From Leptolyngbya sp. 'hensonii' (GTDB taxonomy: Bacteria > Cyanobacteriota > Cyanobacteriia > GCF-001939115): 64,000 bases of DNA. Location: contig NZ_MQTZ01000017.1 of assembly GCF_001939115.1 (NCBI RefSeq), positions 158,647 through 222,646 of the forward strand, read 5' to 3'. Shown piece by piece: positions 51,703 to 60,971 of this stretch. Position numbers and translations under genes: made by a program. Under the pieces are notes generated by a model, which worked only from the letters and a program-made list of their open reading frames with translations, was not told the origin of the DNA and did no database searches. Numbering within the stretch: the stretch's first letter is position 1; the number at the start of each line of letters is the position of its first letter.

Positions 51703-53448
51703 ATGAACATCAAAATCGGCAGAGTGCTTTTGGCTATATGCACTATAGGTATGGTGCTTTTGATCAAAAGCTGTTCTGTAACCCCCAGTCAATCTATCTT
51801 TACGGTCAACCCCATCGTTACAGGTCGTGCAGATGCTGCCCAGGAACTGCGCGACACGATCGTCGCCTTTTGGCAGGATTATCTGCGGCTAGATACACCG
51901 AGTTATCTCAACCATTTCACACCGGATGCGATTCGGCTCAGTGGCCGCAGCGGAGCACGCCAGGTAGGTCGCAGCGCCATCCAGGCCGGAATGCCCGCTG
52001 AATGGGAAGCCTTTGAACGTCCAAAAAACGTCATCGCGGAAAAGATGACTGTTGAGCGGGCGGAATTTCACATTGAGGGTAATTTTGCGACAGCCATTTA
52101 TTGGATGGCTGTGAAAGGTGGCACACGCTGGCATTACACTGATCAGGGTTTAGTGTTTCAGGCTTTTGTCAAACAAGATCAACAATGGCGGGTAGTTCAT
52201 CACACTGATGCTTGGTCACTGGATTACAACGTTAGCGAGCAAAAACCTGGTGCCGGTGCGACCTTTGATTTCGATTTTGCCTACCCCGTCAAAGACTTGA
52301 CCCGTGCTATCCAGTTTTACACGCCTCTGTTGGGTGAGCCAGAGTCCGTCACACCAACCCATGCCTGGTTTAACCTGAGAGGTGGGCGGTTTATTTTGGA
52401 GACTTCGACCTGGGGTGGTAGGGCACAGGTGCGAAAACAGTTGCCCAACGGCTATGCCTTATTTTCGGTGCCGGATGCGGAAACCGAAGCAGCACGGCTG
52501 ACGCAGGCGAAAGTCAAACTCCTCAGCCAACCCCAAAAACTGGGTGTGGATACCTATTGTGTCGGCCTGGATAAAGACCAGAACCTCTTTGTGTTGTGGG
52601 AAAAAGATTTCAAAGCTGCAACCAACATCGGCCCCACCGTAAGCGGTTTTCCCGCCCTCAACCCACTTGCAAAAACGGCACAACAAACCATCCAGTCCTG
52701 GCTGGCGATGGATACCGTGACCCTTAACAGGATGTATGCCCCCCAAGGGACGTGGTTTGATGACACCCGGCTCAAGCATCGGGGTCAAGAAAGGGGCTCC
52801 AGCATTGTGCCTGCTTTGCAGTCAGTATACTGGCCCCGCTACGATCGGGGGCAACGCGGCATAGCGGCCCACCTGGAAGCGGTTAACTTCCACACCCGTT
52901 CCTTTGGCTCACAATACATCGTCAGTTACGATATGCGTCTCACCGGGCAGGGAGCGCATCCCTTCCGCGATTCAGCCTGGGTGACGCAGGTGTTCAACAA
53001 TGAGAATCAAGTGGCGCATACCTTCATCGTGGACAACAACCGTTCCAATGCCCCCGCATTGGAATTGGATTACAGCGGGTATCCGGTCAAAAATGTGAGC
53101 CAAGCTCGCCAGTTTTACGCCAAAACTATGGGCCTTGGCGAGGGGTATGACGACGAAAGTTATTATGGATTTTGGAGCAACCACGCGGTTTTTGGCTTGT
53201 ACGAGGCCGACCCAGAGGAAGATAAGTTGCCACAACCGCGTCAAGCAAACGGATACATGAGCTTCTGGGTCCGCTCGGCCAAAGAGATATACAACTATCT
53301 CCAGCAGAACGGCAGCAGTTTTCCCATGATTCCGGCGATCAATGACAAGCGTGGTCTAAACCAGCAACCGGGTTATGTCCAGGTAGTGGCCACTGATAGC
53401 GAAGGCAACGTGATTCTCTTCACTGAATACAGCGGGCGACCACGCTGA
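51703..53448 (+). CDS. lipoprotein with duplicated NTF2-like and VOC (glyoxalase-fold) units
   Basis: 581 residues from the ATG at 51703, with AGGAG just before it. A lipobox-type signal (VLLIKSCS) predicts attachment to the membrane outside the cytoplasm. Two tandem units follow. Each has an NTF2/SnoaL-like segment (AFWQDYLRLDTPSYLNHFTP; later SWLAMDTVTLNRMYAPQGTW). Each then has a VOC-like segment opened by AYPVKDLTRAIQFYTPLLGE or SGYPVKNVSQARQFYAKTMG. The duplication is internal and the spacing similar. The catalytic role is unknown. It is oriented away from the toxin-antitoxin field. Confidence 0.78.
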   Translation: MNIKIGRVLLAICTIGMVLLIKSCSVTPSQSIFTVNPIVTGRADAAQELRDTIVAFWQDYLRLDTPSYLNHFTPDAIRLSGRSGARQVGRSAIQAGMPAEWEAFERPKNVIAEKMTVERAEFHIEGNFATAIYWMAVKGGTRWHYTDQGLVFQAFVKQDQQWRVVHHTDAWSLDYNVSEQKPGAGATFDFDFAYPVKDLTRAIQFYTPLLGEPESVTPTHAWFNLRGGRFILETSTWGGRAQVRKQLPNGYALFSVPDAETEAARLTQAKVKLLSQPQKLGVDTYCVGLDKDQNLFVLWEKDFKAATNIGPTVSGFPALNPLAKTAQQTIQSWLAMDTVTLNRMYAPQGTWFDDTRLKHRGQERGSSIVPALQSVYWPRYDRGQRGIAAHLEAVNFHTRSFGSQYIVSYDMRLTGQGAHPFRDSAWVTQVFNNENQVAHTFIVDNNRSNAPALELDYSGYPVKNVSQARQFYAKTMGLGEGYDDESYYGFWSNHAVFGLYEADPEEDKLPQPRQANGYMSFWVRSAKEIYNYLQQNGSSFPMIPAINDKRGLNQQPGYVQVVATDSEGNVILFTEYSGRPR

Positions 53449-53528
53449 TTAACCACAGAAAGGGGGTGAGACTACCAGAGAAACAGCCTTAAGAACGTCA
53501 ATTTTTACAATCTGCACCCCAAAAAGTA

Positions 53529-53672
53529 TCAATAGGACTCAGGAATCCACTTACAAATTAACTTGCCTTCAATTTGCTCCCACTTAGCAATTAAGCGAGT
53601 TTTTTTAGGCTGTTCAGGCAAGCTGCTCTTCTCGTCAATGGAAACAACCGAACGAGTGATGGTGGTATGCAT
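53529..53672 (-). CDS. 47-residue conserved small protein
   Basis: ATG at 53672 to TGA at 53529-53531. The protein reads MHTTITRSVVSIDEKSSLPE and then KKTRLIAKWEQIEGKLICKW. Similar short proteins ending in RLIAKW...GKLVC.W occur in many cyanobacteria. The function is unknown. It stands alone between the convergent VOC gene and the divergent 53931 gene region. Confidence 0.65.
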   Translation of the reverse strand: MHTTITRSVVSIDEKSSLPEQPKKTRLIAKWEQIEGKLICKWIPESY

Positions 53673-53930
53673 GATTGAATCCTCAATTAGACTATCGTGT
53701 GTGTGATAGTTCTAATTTCAGCGGGGCTATTTTGTATTCCTGACTACAATTCGTGTCCCCCATCCGGTCAGGCTGTGATGATCATCACGATTGCCCAGGG
53801 CCTGACTTTCGTCTAGGCGATCGTTGATCGCTTGGACGATGATTAGTAAGTTCATAGCCAGACCAAGTGGTACTGTACCTTGTTCTCCAGCTGCGACACC
53901 AACAGCCATTAATTGAGAATCAGATCAGTA

Positions 53931-54167
53931 TCAAACGTGGGCTACGATCGCCATCTCTGGCAATCTCCGATAAGACGCATCCATCCAGCAGCGGGGCAGC
54001 GATTCACCCGATGGAAAGATCAACTCCGACTTCAGAAATCGCTCCGGTTCTTGAAGCTCTTCCCCACAGTGGTTCTGGCCGGTAACCTCTATCAGACAAG
54101 GATCAAAAAGATCTTGTAGGGATAGAATTTCAATCACATCTTGTGTGGATTTGTGTTGTAAAAACAT
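53931..54167 (-). CDS. 78-residue conserved cyanobacterial protein
   Basis: ATG at 54167. The conserved look comes from MFLQHKSTQDVIEILSLQDL, DPCLIEVTG, GEELQEPERFLKSELIFPSG and LPRCWMD. I recall close relatives as short uncharacterised proteins across cyanobacteria. The function is unknown. It is divergent from galT. The 258 bp to the previous small gene hold no other convincing frame. Confidence 0.7.
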   Translation of the reverse strand: MFLQHKSTQDVIEILSLQDLFDPCLIEVTGQNHCGEELQEPERFLKSELIFPSGESLPRCWMDASYRRLPEMAIVAHV

Positions 54168-54286
54168 CGGTCATGCTCCACGACAGATTACGACACTTTG
54201 ATCCTATCGTCAGGGTGCAGGAAATTATTGTTCTGCAACAGTTTGAAAGCTTCACGTCATAGACCGTAAAGTAGGGAGACTCAGCG

Positions 54287-55384
54287 TTGATCGTGATGTA
54301 TTCTCAGACTCTTTGGAAACCAGACGGGCGACAACTCACTCTGTACAGTCGGCACCCGATCGCGGCAGGAATCACCGCCACCAGTCCCAGCCAGGAGCCG
54401 ATTCAGGCCCATCCTCATCGGCGTTGGCATCCCCTGCGGGGCGAGTGGGTCGCCTATGCCAGCCATCGTCAGGGCCGCACCTTTATGCCACCTGTCGCCT
54501 ACAATCCCTTAGCTCCCACCCAGAACCCCCAGTTCCCAAGTGAGCTGCCCCAGGGAAACTATGATATCGCGGTCTTTGACAACCGCTTTCCCTCGATGAT
54601 GGCAGGGGCAACGGAGGCTCCGACAACGATCGTCGCCAGCCTGCCCGCCAATGGGGTCTGTGAGGTGGTTGTGTTTAGCCAAAATCCCGAGGCGTCTCTG
54701 AGTAGGCTGCCCCTGGAGCATCTGGAGCTACTATTCCAGGTGTGGGCCGATCGCACCCACGTCATCAGCCAGATCCCCCAGATGCAATATGTGCTGCCGT
54801 TTGAAAATAAGGGGGTTGAGGTGGGGGTAACCCTGCACCATCCCCACGGGCAAATCTACGCCTATCCCTTTGTCCCCCCAGTACCCGCCCGGATGGGGGA
54901 CTGTCAACGCACCTACTTCGAGCAGCATCACCAGGGCTTACTCCAGGATTTAATCCAAAAAGAGATCACTGACAACCAGCGCATTCTGTATCAGGATGAG
55001 TGGGCGATCGCCTTCGTTCCCGTCTGTGCCCGCTACCCCTACGAAGTCTGGATTGCCCCTATACAGCCAGTCACGACGTTTCTGGATTTGACCACAGAGC
55101 AACGATCGGGACTGGCCAGAGCCCTTAAGACCGTTACCCTCAAGTATGACGGGCTGTGGCAGCGGCCCTTCCCCTATCTGATGGCCTGGTTCCAGGCCCC
55201 GATCGACGGCCAACCCCATCCAGAATGGCATCTCCATGCCGAGTTCTATCCTCCCTATCGCACCGCTGATAAGCTCAAGTACCTGGCCGGGACGGAACTG
55301 GCAGCCGGTATGTTTGCCAACGACACCCTGCCAGAAGAAAAAGCCAGGGAATTGCAGGCCGTTTCTGTGACCCTGGAGCCTTGA
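54287..55384 (+). CDS. galT: galactose-1-phosphate uridylyltransferase
   Basis: Second step of the Leloir pathway: exchanges galactose-1-phosphate with UDP-glucose. The 365-residue protein carries the catalytic HPHGQIYAYPF motif with the nucleophilic His, plus RRWHPLRGEWV and WHLHAEFYPP. A GGGAG at 54274-54278 fits the TTG at 54287; an ATG at 54296 is the alternative. The stop lies 2 bp before the galK ATG, a tight two-gene operon. Confidence 0.95.
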   Translation: MIVMYSQTLWKPDGRQLTLYSRHPIAAGITATSPSQEPIQAHPHRRWHPLRGEWVAYASHRQGRTFMPPVAYNPLAPTQNPQFPSELPQGNYDIAVFDNRFPSMMAGATEAPTTIVASLPANGVCEVVVFSQNPEASLSRLPLEHLELLFQVWADRTHVISQIPQMQYVLPFENKGVEVGVTLHHPHGQIYAYPFVPPVPARMGDCQRTYFEQHHQGLLQDLIQKEITDNQRILYQDEWAIAFVPVCARYPYEVWIAPIQPVTTFLDLTTEQRSGLARALKTVTLKYDGLWQRPFPYLMAWFQAPIDGQPHPEWHLHAEFYPPYRTADKLKYLAGTELAAGMFANDTLPEEKARELQAVSVTLEP

Positions 55385-55386
55385 CC

Positions 55387-56451
55387 ATGGTGGAGTTTCA
55401 GCAGATTTTCCAGGTTCCTGCTGTTGTGCAGGCCAGCGCCCCCGGACGGGTCAACGTCTTAGGGGAGCACACGGACTATAACGAAGGATTTGTCTTACCG
55501 ACAGCGATTCCCCAGCACACCACAGTTTTTCTGAGTTACAGTCCCGACAGCAACCACCATTTCTACTCGACTAACCTGAATGAGGGCATTACGGTCAATC
55601 CTGCCGCATCACCACCGTCAGGATTTGCCCGCTATTTGGATGGCTGCGTGCGCGTGCTCCAACAGGCTGGATATGAGATTCCGCCGTTGAATGGGCTGGT
55701 TACATCCACGGTGCCAATCGGCGCTGGCTTATCCAGCAGTGCCGCCCTGGAAGTGGCCATGCTGCGGGGCCTGCGATCGCTGCTGCACCTCGATCTGACC
55801 GACGTGCAACTGGCTCAATTGGGCCAGCAGGCAGAGATCCAGTATGCTGGGGTTCACTGTGGCATCCTCGATCAGATGGCAGCCAGCCTTGCCGATCCGG
55901 AGCACCTGCTGTTTCTCGATACCCGCAGCCTCGATCGCCAGCTTCTACCCCTGCCCGCTGGCACAGAGCTGGTCGTGATCGACAGCGGGGTAGCCCGATC
56001 ACTGGCCAGCAGCAGCTACAACCAGCGACGGGCGGAATGCGAAGCAGCAGCCCATCTATTAGGGGTAAAAGCCCTGCGCGATGTCAGCGATCCACAACAG
56101 GCAGAACGTCTGCCCGCACCCCTCTGCTATCGCGCCCGCCATGTGATCACAGAGAACGATCGGGTGCTGCGGGTGCTCACCGGCTTATCAGCAGGGACGT
56201 TTGGGGACTTAATGAATGCCTCCCATGCCAGTTTGCGAGACGACTACGAGGTTTCTGTCCCAGCTCTGGATGCCCTAGTAGCTCTCCTGCAAACTACGCC
56301 GGGAGTATTCGGAGCGCGGCTAACAGGGGCAGGGTTTGGCGGGGCCTGCGTGGCATTGGGAGTGAAGGGGGAGGCAGGGGCGATCGGGGCGATGGCCCTG
56401 CAGCGCTACGCCCAGGCCGGATATCACGGCCATGTCCTAGTCCCACAGTGA
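55387..56451 (+). CDS. galK: galactokinase
   Basis: Phosphorylates galactose with ATP. GHMP-kinase signatures are present: SAPGRVNVLGEHTDYNEG at the N terminus, the ATP loop GAGLSSSAALEVAM in the middle, and GARLTGAGFGGACVAL near the C terminus. A GGAG lies nine bases before the ATG at 55387. No galE is adjacent. It converges with the ferredoxin gene. Confidence 0.95.
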   Translation: MVEFQQIFQVPAVVQASAPGRVNVLGEHTDYNEGFVLPTAIPQHTTVFLSYSPDSNHHFYSTNLNEGITVNPAASPPSGFARYLDGCVRVLQQAGYEIPPLNGLVTSTVPIGAGLSSSAALEVAMLRGLRSLLHLDLTDVQLAQLGQQAEIQYAGVHCGILDQMAASLADPEHLLFLDTRSLDRQLLPLPAGTELVVIDSGVARSLASSSYNQRRAECEAAAHLLGVKALRDVSDPQQAERLPAPLCYRARHVITENDRVLRVLTGLSAGTFGDLMNASHASLRDDYEVSVPALDALVALLQTTPGVFGARLTGAGFGGACVALGVKGEAGAIGAMALQRYAQAGYHGHVLVPQ

Positions 56452-56454
56452 GGT

Positions 56455-56739
56455 TCAGGGACTGCCCAGTTTTTGCAGGGTGATGTCATTGGTCAGGTCG
56501 ATCTGGCAGGCGAGTCGAGCCTGGGGCTGATCGGGGGCGAGGAGGTCCAGGATTTCCTGTTCCGCCTGACTGGGTGGGGGCAGATTGCCCTGCACCCGCA
56601 CCAAACAGGTGCCACAAATGCCAGTGCGACAGCCAAACAAAATGGGGGAATTTTGCAGGGTCAGGGATGCAGCCAAAGGGGAGTGAGATTCCACAACCAG
56701 GGATGGATAGGCCGTATTAGGAAAGGTGATTCGGGGCAT
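56455..56739 (-). CDS. [2Fe-2S] ferredoxin of the diiron/Rieske operon
   Basis: A 94-residue plant-type ferredoxin. Cluster ligands are in FGCRTGICGTCLV (three Cys) and LACQ. The probable start is the ATG at 56739; a longer TTG frame would overlap the upstream gene. As last gene of the operon it is the likely electron carrier for the oxygenases upstream. No reductase gene is in the operon. Confidence 0.88.
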   Translation of the reverse strand: MPRITFPNTAYPSLVVESHSPLAASLTLQNSPILFGCRTGICGTCLVRVQGNLPPPSQAEQEILDLLAPDQPQARLACQIDLTNDITLQKLGSP

Positions 56740-56770
56740 AGGGAAATCATTTTGCAGAAAAGATAAAGGA

Positions 56771-57991
56771 TCATTTTGCAGAAGAGTCGTTGCAGGCAAC
56801 GCCTGTATGGCTGTTCCATTGCGCCATTTTTTGCTGCTGGGTAGCCAAATATTTTGCCATGGAGTTGGAGGCCATGAGCGTCATGGAGCGATTGCTGGGC
56901 CAGATGTAATCTAGCTTGTCTAGATAGGCTTTGTAGGAAGCGATCGCCTCCTGATGGGTTTGAAAACTACGGTGCAGCCCTTCCGATTCCTGGGTAAAGC
57001 ATTGGTGGATCATGCTGCGGGCTTCCCGATCGTCCATAGCAAATAGAGGCGATCGCAGCACCCGATAAATAGCAGTGTAAAGGGCGGGATCGTACCAGAA
57101 GATGCCGTTGATGGCGACGGAAAAGGGGTAGTGATCCTGCTGGCAGCCCCGAATGCCCAGGTTAGCGACCAGGCTTTCAAAGGGGGTGGGGGCAGGCAGG
57201 CAAGTCACCACCTCATGGGAGAGCAGAGTGGAACTGTTGAAGTGAAAGCTCTCGTCCATGAAGTGGTAGTAAGAGATTTTGGCGGGAATGGGGGCATGGT
57301 CCGGGTTGGGATGCTTCTGGTAATAACCGCTGAGTTTGTGTTGCACCAGTTTGCCATTGAGGGTCCGCAGTCCCCGCACGGTGAAATACTGGCAGGCCAG
57401 AAACGTATTGCTGGAGGAGATCAGTCCAAAATAATGTAGTTGAAGTTGTTTCCATCGGCGCTTCAGGGCATTGGTATTGGCAAAGATCATGGTCTCGGTG
57501 AAAGGACCGCGCATGGGATAGGTAAAGATGGACTCGCCAAACAGAGCCTGCTCAACCTGGTGCCCGATCGTGCGGAAGGCATGAATATGGGCGCGCTCCT
57601 GGGCAGACTCCAGGTCCAGCATGTCACAGACCAATCGGAAATCCTCCAGGGCATAAAGACCAGCAGCACTGGTCTGATTGAAGAAAATCGTGGCGATTTC
57701 AGCGGAAACAATCTGGGAGTAATAGGCCACCCAGTAGAGCTGATTCAGCCGAATGCGCTGGCTGGGGCTGGCCTGGTCCCAAAGGGGGGTGCCATAGAGA
57801 AGGGAAAATTCTTCTGGATTCCAGTATTCGTCCTGGCAGGTTTCATAGCGAAAGTCAGCGGCGGCCTGATCCAACAGGAGCGTGTGATCTTGCTGTTTGT
57901 TGCGGTTGTAGTTGAGCTGCAGTTTGCGCTGGAGAGGCAGGTTGTTTCGTAGTAGAGTTCCCCTGGAACGATCGGGCGATAGGGTTGTCAT
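56771..57991 (-). CDS. AurF-like (p-aminobenzoate N-oxygenase family) diiron oxygenase
   Basis: A 406-residue ferritin-like oxygenase. Ligand positions fit AurF spacing: Glu98, then Glu132-x-x-His135 (QERAH), and His243-x3-Glu247-x2-His250 (HFMDESFH). In AurF these are E101, E136, H139, H223, E227 and H230. A Glu matching AurF E196 is not found at the expected distance, since residues 200-242 contain no Glu, so the site may differ. AurF relatives oxidise aryl amines or hydroxylate other substrates. A strong GGAGG precedes the ATG at 57991. Confidence 0.82.
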   Translation of the reverse strand: MTTLSPDRSRGTLLRNNLPLQRKLQLNYNRNKQQDHTLLLDQAAADFRYETCQDEYWNPEEFSLLYGTPLWDQASPSQRIRLNQLYWVAYYSQIVSAEIATIFFNQTSAAGLYALEDFRLVCDMLDLESAQERAHIHAFRTIGHQVEQALFGESIFTYPMRGPFTETMIFANTNALKRRWKQLQLHYFGLISSSNTFLACQYFTVRGLRTLNGKLVQHKLSGYYQKHPNPDHAPIPAKISYYHFMDESFHFNSSTLLSHEVVTCLPAPTPFESLVANLGIRGCQQDHYPFSVAINGIFWYDPALYTAIYRVLRSPLFAMDDREARSMIHQCFTQESEGLHRSFQTHQEAIASYKAYLDKLDYIWPSNRSMTLMASNSMAKYLATQQQKMAQWNSHTGVACNDSSAK

Positions 57992-57994
57992 GGG

Positions 57995-58879
57995 CTATCC
58001 TCCAGCAATATGGGCACATTGTTCCGGAGAAAAGGGCTGGAAAGCTCCCTGCTCCTCCAAATCCTGCACGATCGTTCCTCCACCTCCACTCTGCATCAGC
58101 GATCGCAGGAGCTGCAGCCGCATCCCACTGTGGGTTTCCGTATCCAGTTCCGTAAAGATCTGCAACCGCTGGCTGGGGGAAAGGTCCCCTTGGACCTGGG
58201 CGATCGCCTGCACCAGTCGCTGGGGACCGGGCTGCACCAGTTGCAGGAACGGGACCAGAATTTCCAGGATGGCCGATCGACTGCTGCGGGTCAGATCCGT
58301 CTGCCGGAACAGGGTTACTCCGGTGGCATGGTGGCGGGCTTCGGCCTGGAGAAACTCGCGGAAGCGATCGGCCAGCACCGGATGGCTGCAATCCCTGGCG
58401 AGGCTGCGGTAGTGGCTCAGGCCCCAGCCTTCCAGCAATACCTGAATCATGAACAGCAGGACCGTTTTATCAGAACTCTCGGCTAATTCAGTCAGTAATT
58501 GCAGAAAGGGATCCGGAGTGACGATCGCAGCAGGGAGAAAGGGCTGTAGCTGGGCCAGATGGGTGGCCTCATCCGCTGCGAACAAGCTGTAGAGCATCCG
58601 CTCCTCCAGGGTTTCCGCGAGAAGGGCCATCCGGGTCATGTATCCCATTCCGGCCTGTTCGACGGCACAGGATTCCTGCAGGAGTTGGGTACTGGCGATG
58701 GTCAGCATGGCCTGCTGCTGCTCCAGAGTGGCCTCCCGAAACAGACTCACTCGGTCCAGACCAAAGTGGGCTGCATTCCAGTAGGGCACACCTGTCAGAA
58801 CTGACTCCATCCTATCGGGCAGGGCCGATCTGAGAATGCGCTGCAGGGGATTTTCGGCGGGAAGGATTGGTAAATCCAA
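57995..58879 (-). CDS. ferritin-like diiron protein
   Basis: About 294 residues from a TTG at 58879, 18 bp after the Rieske stop; an ATG at 58810 would give 271. Helices with diiron-type pairs include ESCAVEQAGM, LAETLEERMLYSLFAADEATH and FLQAEARHHATG. The frame is open back to 59317 through the Rieske gene, but that extension is a shadow. It may be a second oxygenase or a partner of the AurF-like enzyme. The gene ends 3 bp before the next start. Confidence 0.75.
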   Translation of the reverse strand: MDLPILPAENPLQRILRSALPDRMESVLTGVPYWNAAHFGLDRVSLFREATLEQQQAMLTIASTQLLQESCAVEQAGMGYMTRMALLAETLEERMLYSLFAADEATHLAQLQPFLPAAIVTPDPFLQLLTELAESSDKTVLLFMIQVLLEGWGLSHYRSLARDCSHPVLADRFREFLQAEARHHATGVTLFRQTDLTRSSRSAILEILVPFLQLVQPGPQRLVQAIAQVQGDLSPSQRLQIFTELDTETHSGMRLQLLRSLMQSGGGGTIVQDLEEQGAFQPFSPEQCAHIAGG

Positions 58880-58896
58880 CCCCGCAACACCATAGG

Positions 58897-59985
58897 TTAA
58901 TCCTGAAGGTTGCAACCGATCACCTCTGGCATGGATTGGGATGACAGGGCAAGCTCTCCTGGAGTCGGGACGACAGCCAGGGGAACCCAGGTTTTCCAGG
59001 CGATCGCGGGTTGTTGCTCCAGATGCTGAATGAACTGAATGATGGACTGGTCTGCTTTCGTTGGGGTCTGGAAGTCGAACTGAATGGTCTGGAAGATGCG
59101 GGTGTCGCCTCTGGCAAAGTAATTGCCCACCCACTGGGTCACCTGCAGAATCAGACGATTGAGCAGCCAACCCGCAACCCCCGATCGTTTTGGCGTAATC
59201 AACACCGTCTGACCTTCTGTTTTTCCCTCTGGCAGCATCCGCAGGGTGAACAGGATATAGAAGTGCAGACAATCGGGACCGAGCGTCACCGTCCCCGTGC
59301 TGCCATACCAGTAGCACAGGCTGTAGGTGCCTTCCTGTTTATACAGGGGTTGAATTAGCCGGATCAGCCAGGAGTCCTGGCCCCCTCGCGTCGTATTGCT
59401 GAACAGGATGGCCTTGTCCTGCCGGTCCTGCTTGACGAAGTGGATTTCCAGAGGCAGGTTATGCACCGTATTGAAGTGGTGGGCATCGATCGCATTAATC
59501 ATCACCACATTGGGATGGCAGTTTTTGTAGAAATGCGCCCCCAATCTGACATCACAGTCTGCCTGCTCCAGCTCCGGCACCGTGGGTGGCGGCGAACTGG
59601 GGGTTGTGCCGGTCCAGACCCAAATCAGGCCGTAATGTTCTGCCGTGGGCCAAGTCTGAATCTGGAGCGGAATCAGCGGTTCCACACCGGGCATCTCAAT
59701 ACAATGCCCCTGGGTATTAAACTTCCAGTTGTGGAAGAAGCAGCGTAGGCCATCCTCCTCGACCCGTCCTTCCGCCAGGTGCGCCCCCATGTGGGGACAG
59801 TAGGCATCCACCGCGATCGCTCGTCCATCGCGCCCCCGGTACAGGGCCAAATCCCGACCCTGGAGGGTCACGGGTTTGACCTGCCCCACCCGTAGTTGCC
59901 TAGAAGGCAACGCCCAGTACCAGCCTGGAATGAAGCAGTCCGGATGGTTGAAAACCTTGACCTGTCGGTTGGAGGTAAAGCTCAT
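58897..59985 (-). CDS. Rieske [2Fe-2S] oxygenase
   Basis: A 362-residue oxygenase from the ATG at 59985, which has GAGG eight bases upstream. Cluster ligands are in CPHMGAH and CFFHNW. NAIDAHHFNTVHNL supplies the Asp and His ligands of the mononuclear iron. The C-terminal catalytic domain is of the KshA/VanA-like single-component type. It differs from the Rieske protein at 10618. Ferredoxin, AurF-like and ferritin-like genes follow in the same operon. Confidence 0.9.
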   Translation of the reverse strand: MSFTSNRQVKVFNHPDCFIPGWYWALPSRQLRVGQVKPVTLQGRDLALYRGRDGRAIAVDAYCPHMGAHLAEGRVEEDGLRCFFHNWKFNTQGHCIEMPGVEPLIPLQIQTWPTAEHYGLIWVWTGTTPSSPPPTVPELEQADCDVRLGAHFYKNCHPNVVMINAIDAHHFNTVHNLPLEIHFVKQDRQDKAILFSNTTRGGQDSWLIRLIQPLYKQEGTYSLCYWYGSTGTVTLGPDCLHFYILFTLRMLPEGKTEGQTVLITPKRSGVAGWLLNRLILQVTQWVGNYFARGDTRIFQTIQFDFQTPTKADQSIIQFIQHLEQQPAIAWKTWVPLAVVPTPGELALSSQSMPEVIGCNLQD

Positions 59986-59995
59986 GGGTTTTGCC

Positions 59996-60709
59996 TCATA
60001 CACTCATCAGAGCTAGGGCGGACCATAGACGCTGTCCCGCTGCAGTAAGATTGGCCTCACCCACCTCCGTCAGACAGACCAGTTCATCCCCCTGACGATG
60101 ACCCGGATTGCGAGTCTGGAAAAACTGAATATGGGGGTCTTTGAGCCTTTCTGGGGGAATATCCCGCAATCCTGCCCGCAGCATCTGGGGATGGGGAAAC
60201 CGGACGATGCCGGTGCGATCGTCGTACCCAGCGCCAAATTGCTGACGGGCCAGAAAGGCCATCAGCATCTGGATATCCGGGGGAGTGGGGCGATCGTAGC
60301 GGGGATAGAACACCTGGGCAAACAGGGGCAGAAATCGGTAGGTGCGGTAGCCAGAGGAAATCAGCAACCAGTAGAGTTTGCCCCTGGTGTATTTCTGCCG
60401 CAATTGCCGGACTGCCGTCAACCAGGATCGGGACAGAACCGAACTGGACCAGGATCCCGGATCGACGATGGTATCACCGGAGTAGACGATCGTCAGCCAG
60501 TCTCCCTGAAACTCAGTTTCATAGATCAGGAGAGTCGAAAACCCCTGTAAGGTGTCGTGGTCCCATAGTAGGATGGCCCAGTTCTTACAGCCTAAATCCG
60601 CTTCGAACACATCCCATCGCACACCGTCAAAATGGGTCTGGAGCAGGTTGTACATGGCCTGACGATCGGCAGCACTCAGAGCTTGGACAGGTATCAATTG
60701 AGCTTTCAT
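59996..60709 (-). CDS. GNAT-fold acyltransferase-like protein, first gene of the diiron/Rieske operon
   Basis: A 237-residue protein of unknown exact function. Segments LIPVQALSAADRQAMYNLLQ, NWAILLWDHDTLQGFSTLLI and YWLLISSGYRTYRFL follow a GNAT/N-acyltransferase-like layout without a clear acetyl-CoA loop. Its stop is 10 bp before the Rieske ATG. The divergent start is 262 bp from the Fe-S membrane protein. It may load or acylate the substrate or serve as a carrier-loading enzyme. Confidence 0.7.
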   Translation of the reverse strand: MKAQLIPVQALSAADRQAMYNLLQTHFDGVRWDVFEADLGCKNWAILLWDHDTLQGFSTLLIYETEFQGDWLTIVYSGDTIVDPGSWSSSVLSRSWLTAVRQLRQKYTRGKLYWLLISSGYRTYRFLPLFAQVFYPRYDRPTPPDIQMLMAFLARQQFGAGYDDRTGIVRFPHPQMLRAGLRDIPPERLKDPHIQFFQTRNPGHRQGDELVCLTEVGEANLTAAGQRLWSALALMSV

Positions 60710-60971
60710 ACAAAAACTCTAGCGAATCCGGCCCTACATGACACACTGCATAGGCAAAATTTTAAGCTGGCACAGGCCAAGCCTATGTACTCAGGTCAAG
60801 AATAGAGACTTTTACCCTTGAGCAGGAACTATGGCATGTCAGCGCTACCACTAAAAAAACCCACCTGGTATTCTCAGGAACCTGATAGCTAGCCTAGAGA
60901 AAATCAATGGCAGAACCCAAGGGTCTTCAGCACACAATTAATGAAGACCAAAGAAGAGAAAGGGGTTGTCT

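Noticed and set aside
53727..53909. 60-aa minus-strand frame (MAVGVAAGEQGTVP...)
   Set aside because: No family resemblance, no ribosome site; kept only as a possible remnant.
58880..59317. N-terminal extension of the ferritin-like gene
   Set aside because: It is a shadow frame of the Rieske gene (421-bp overlap); composition is non-protein-like before the TTG at 58879.
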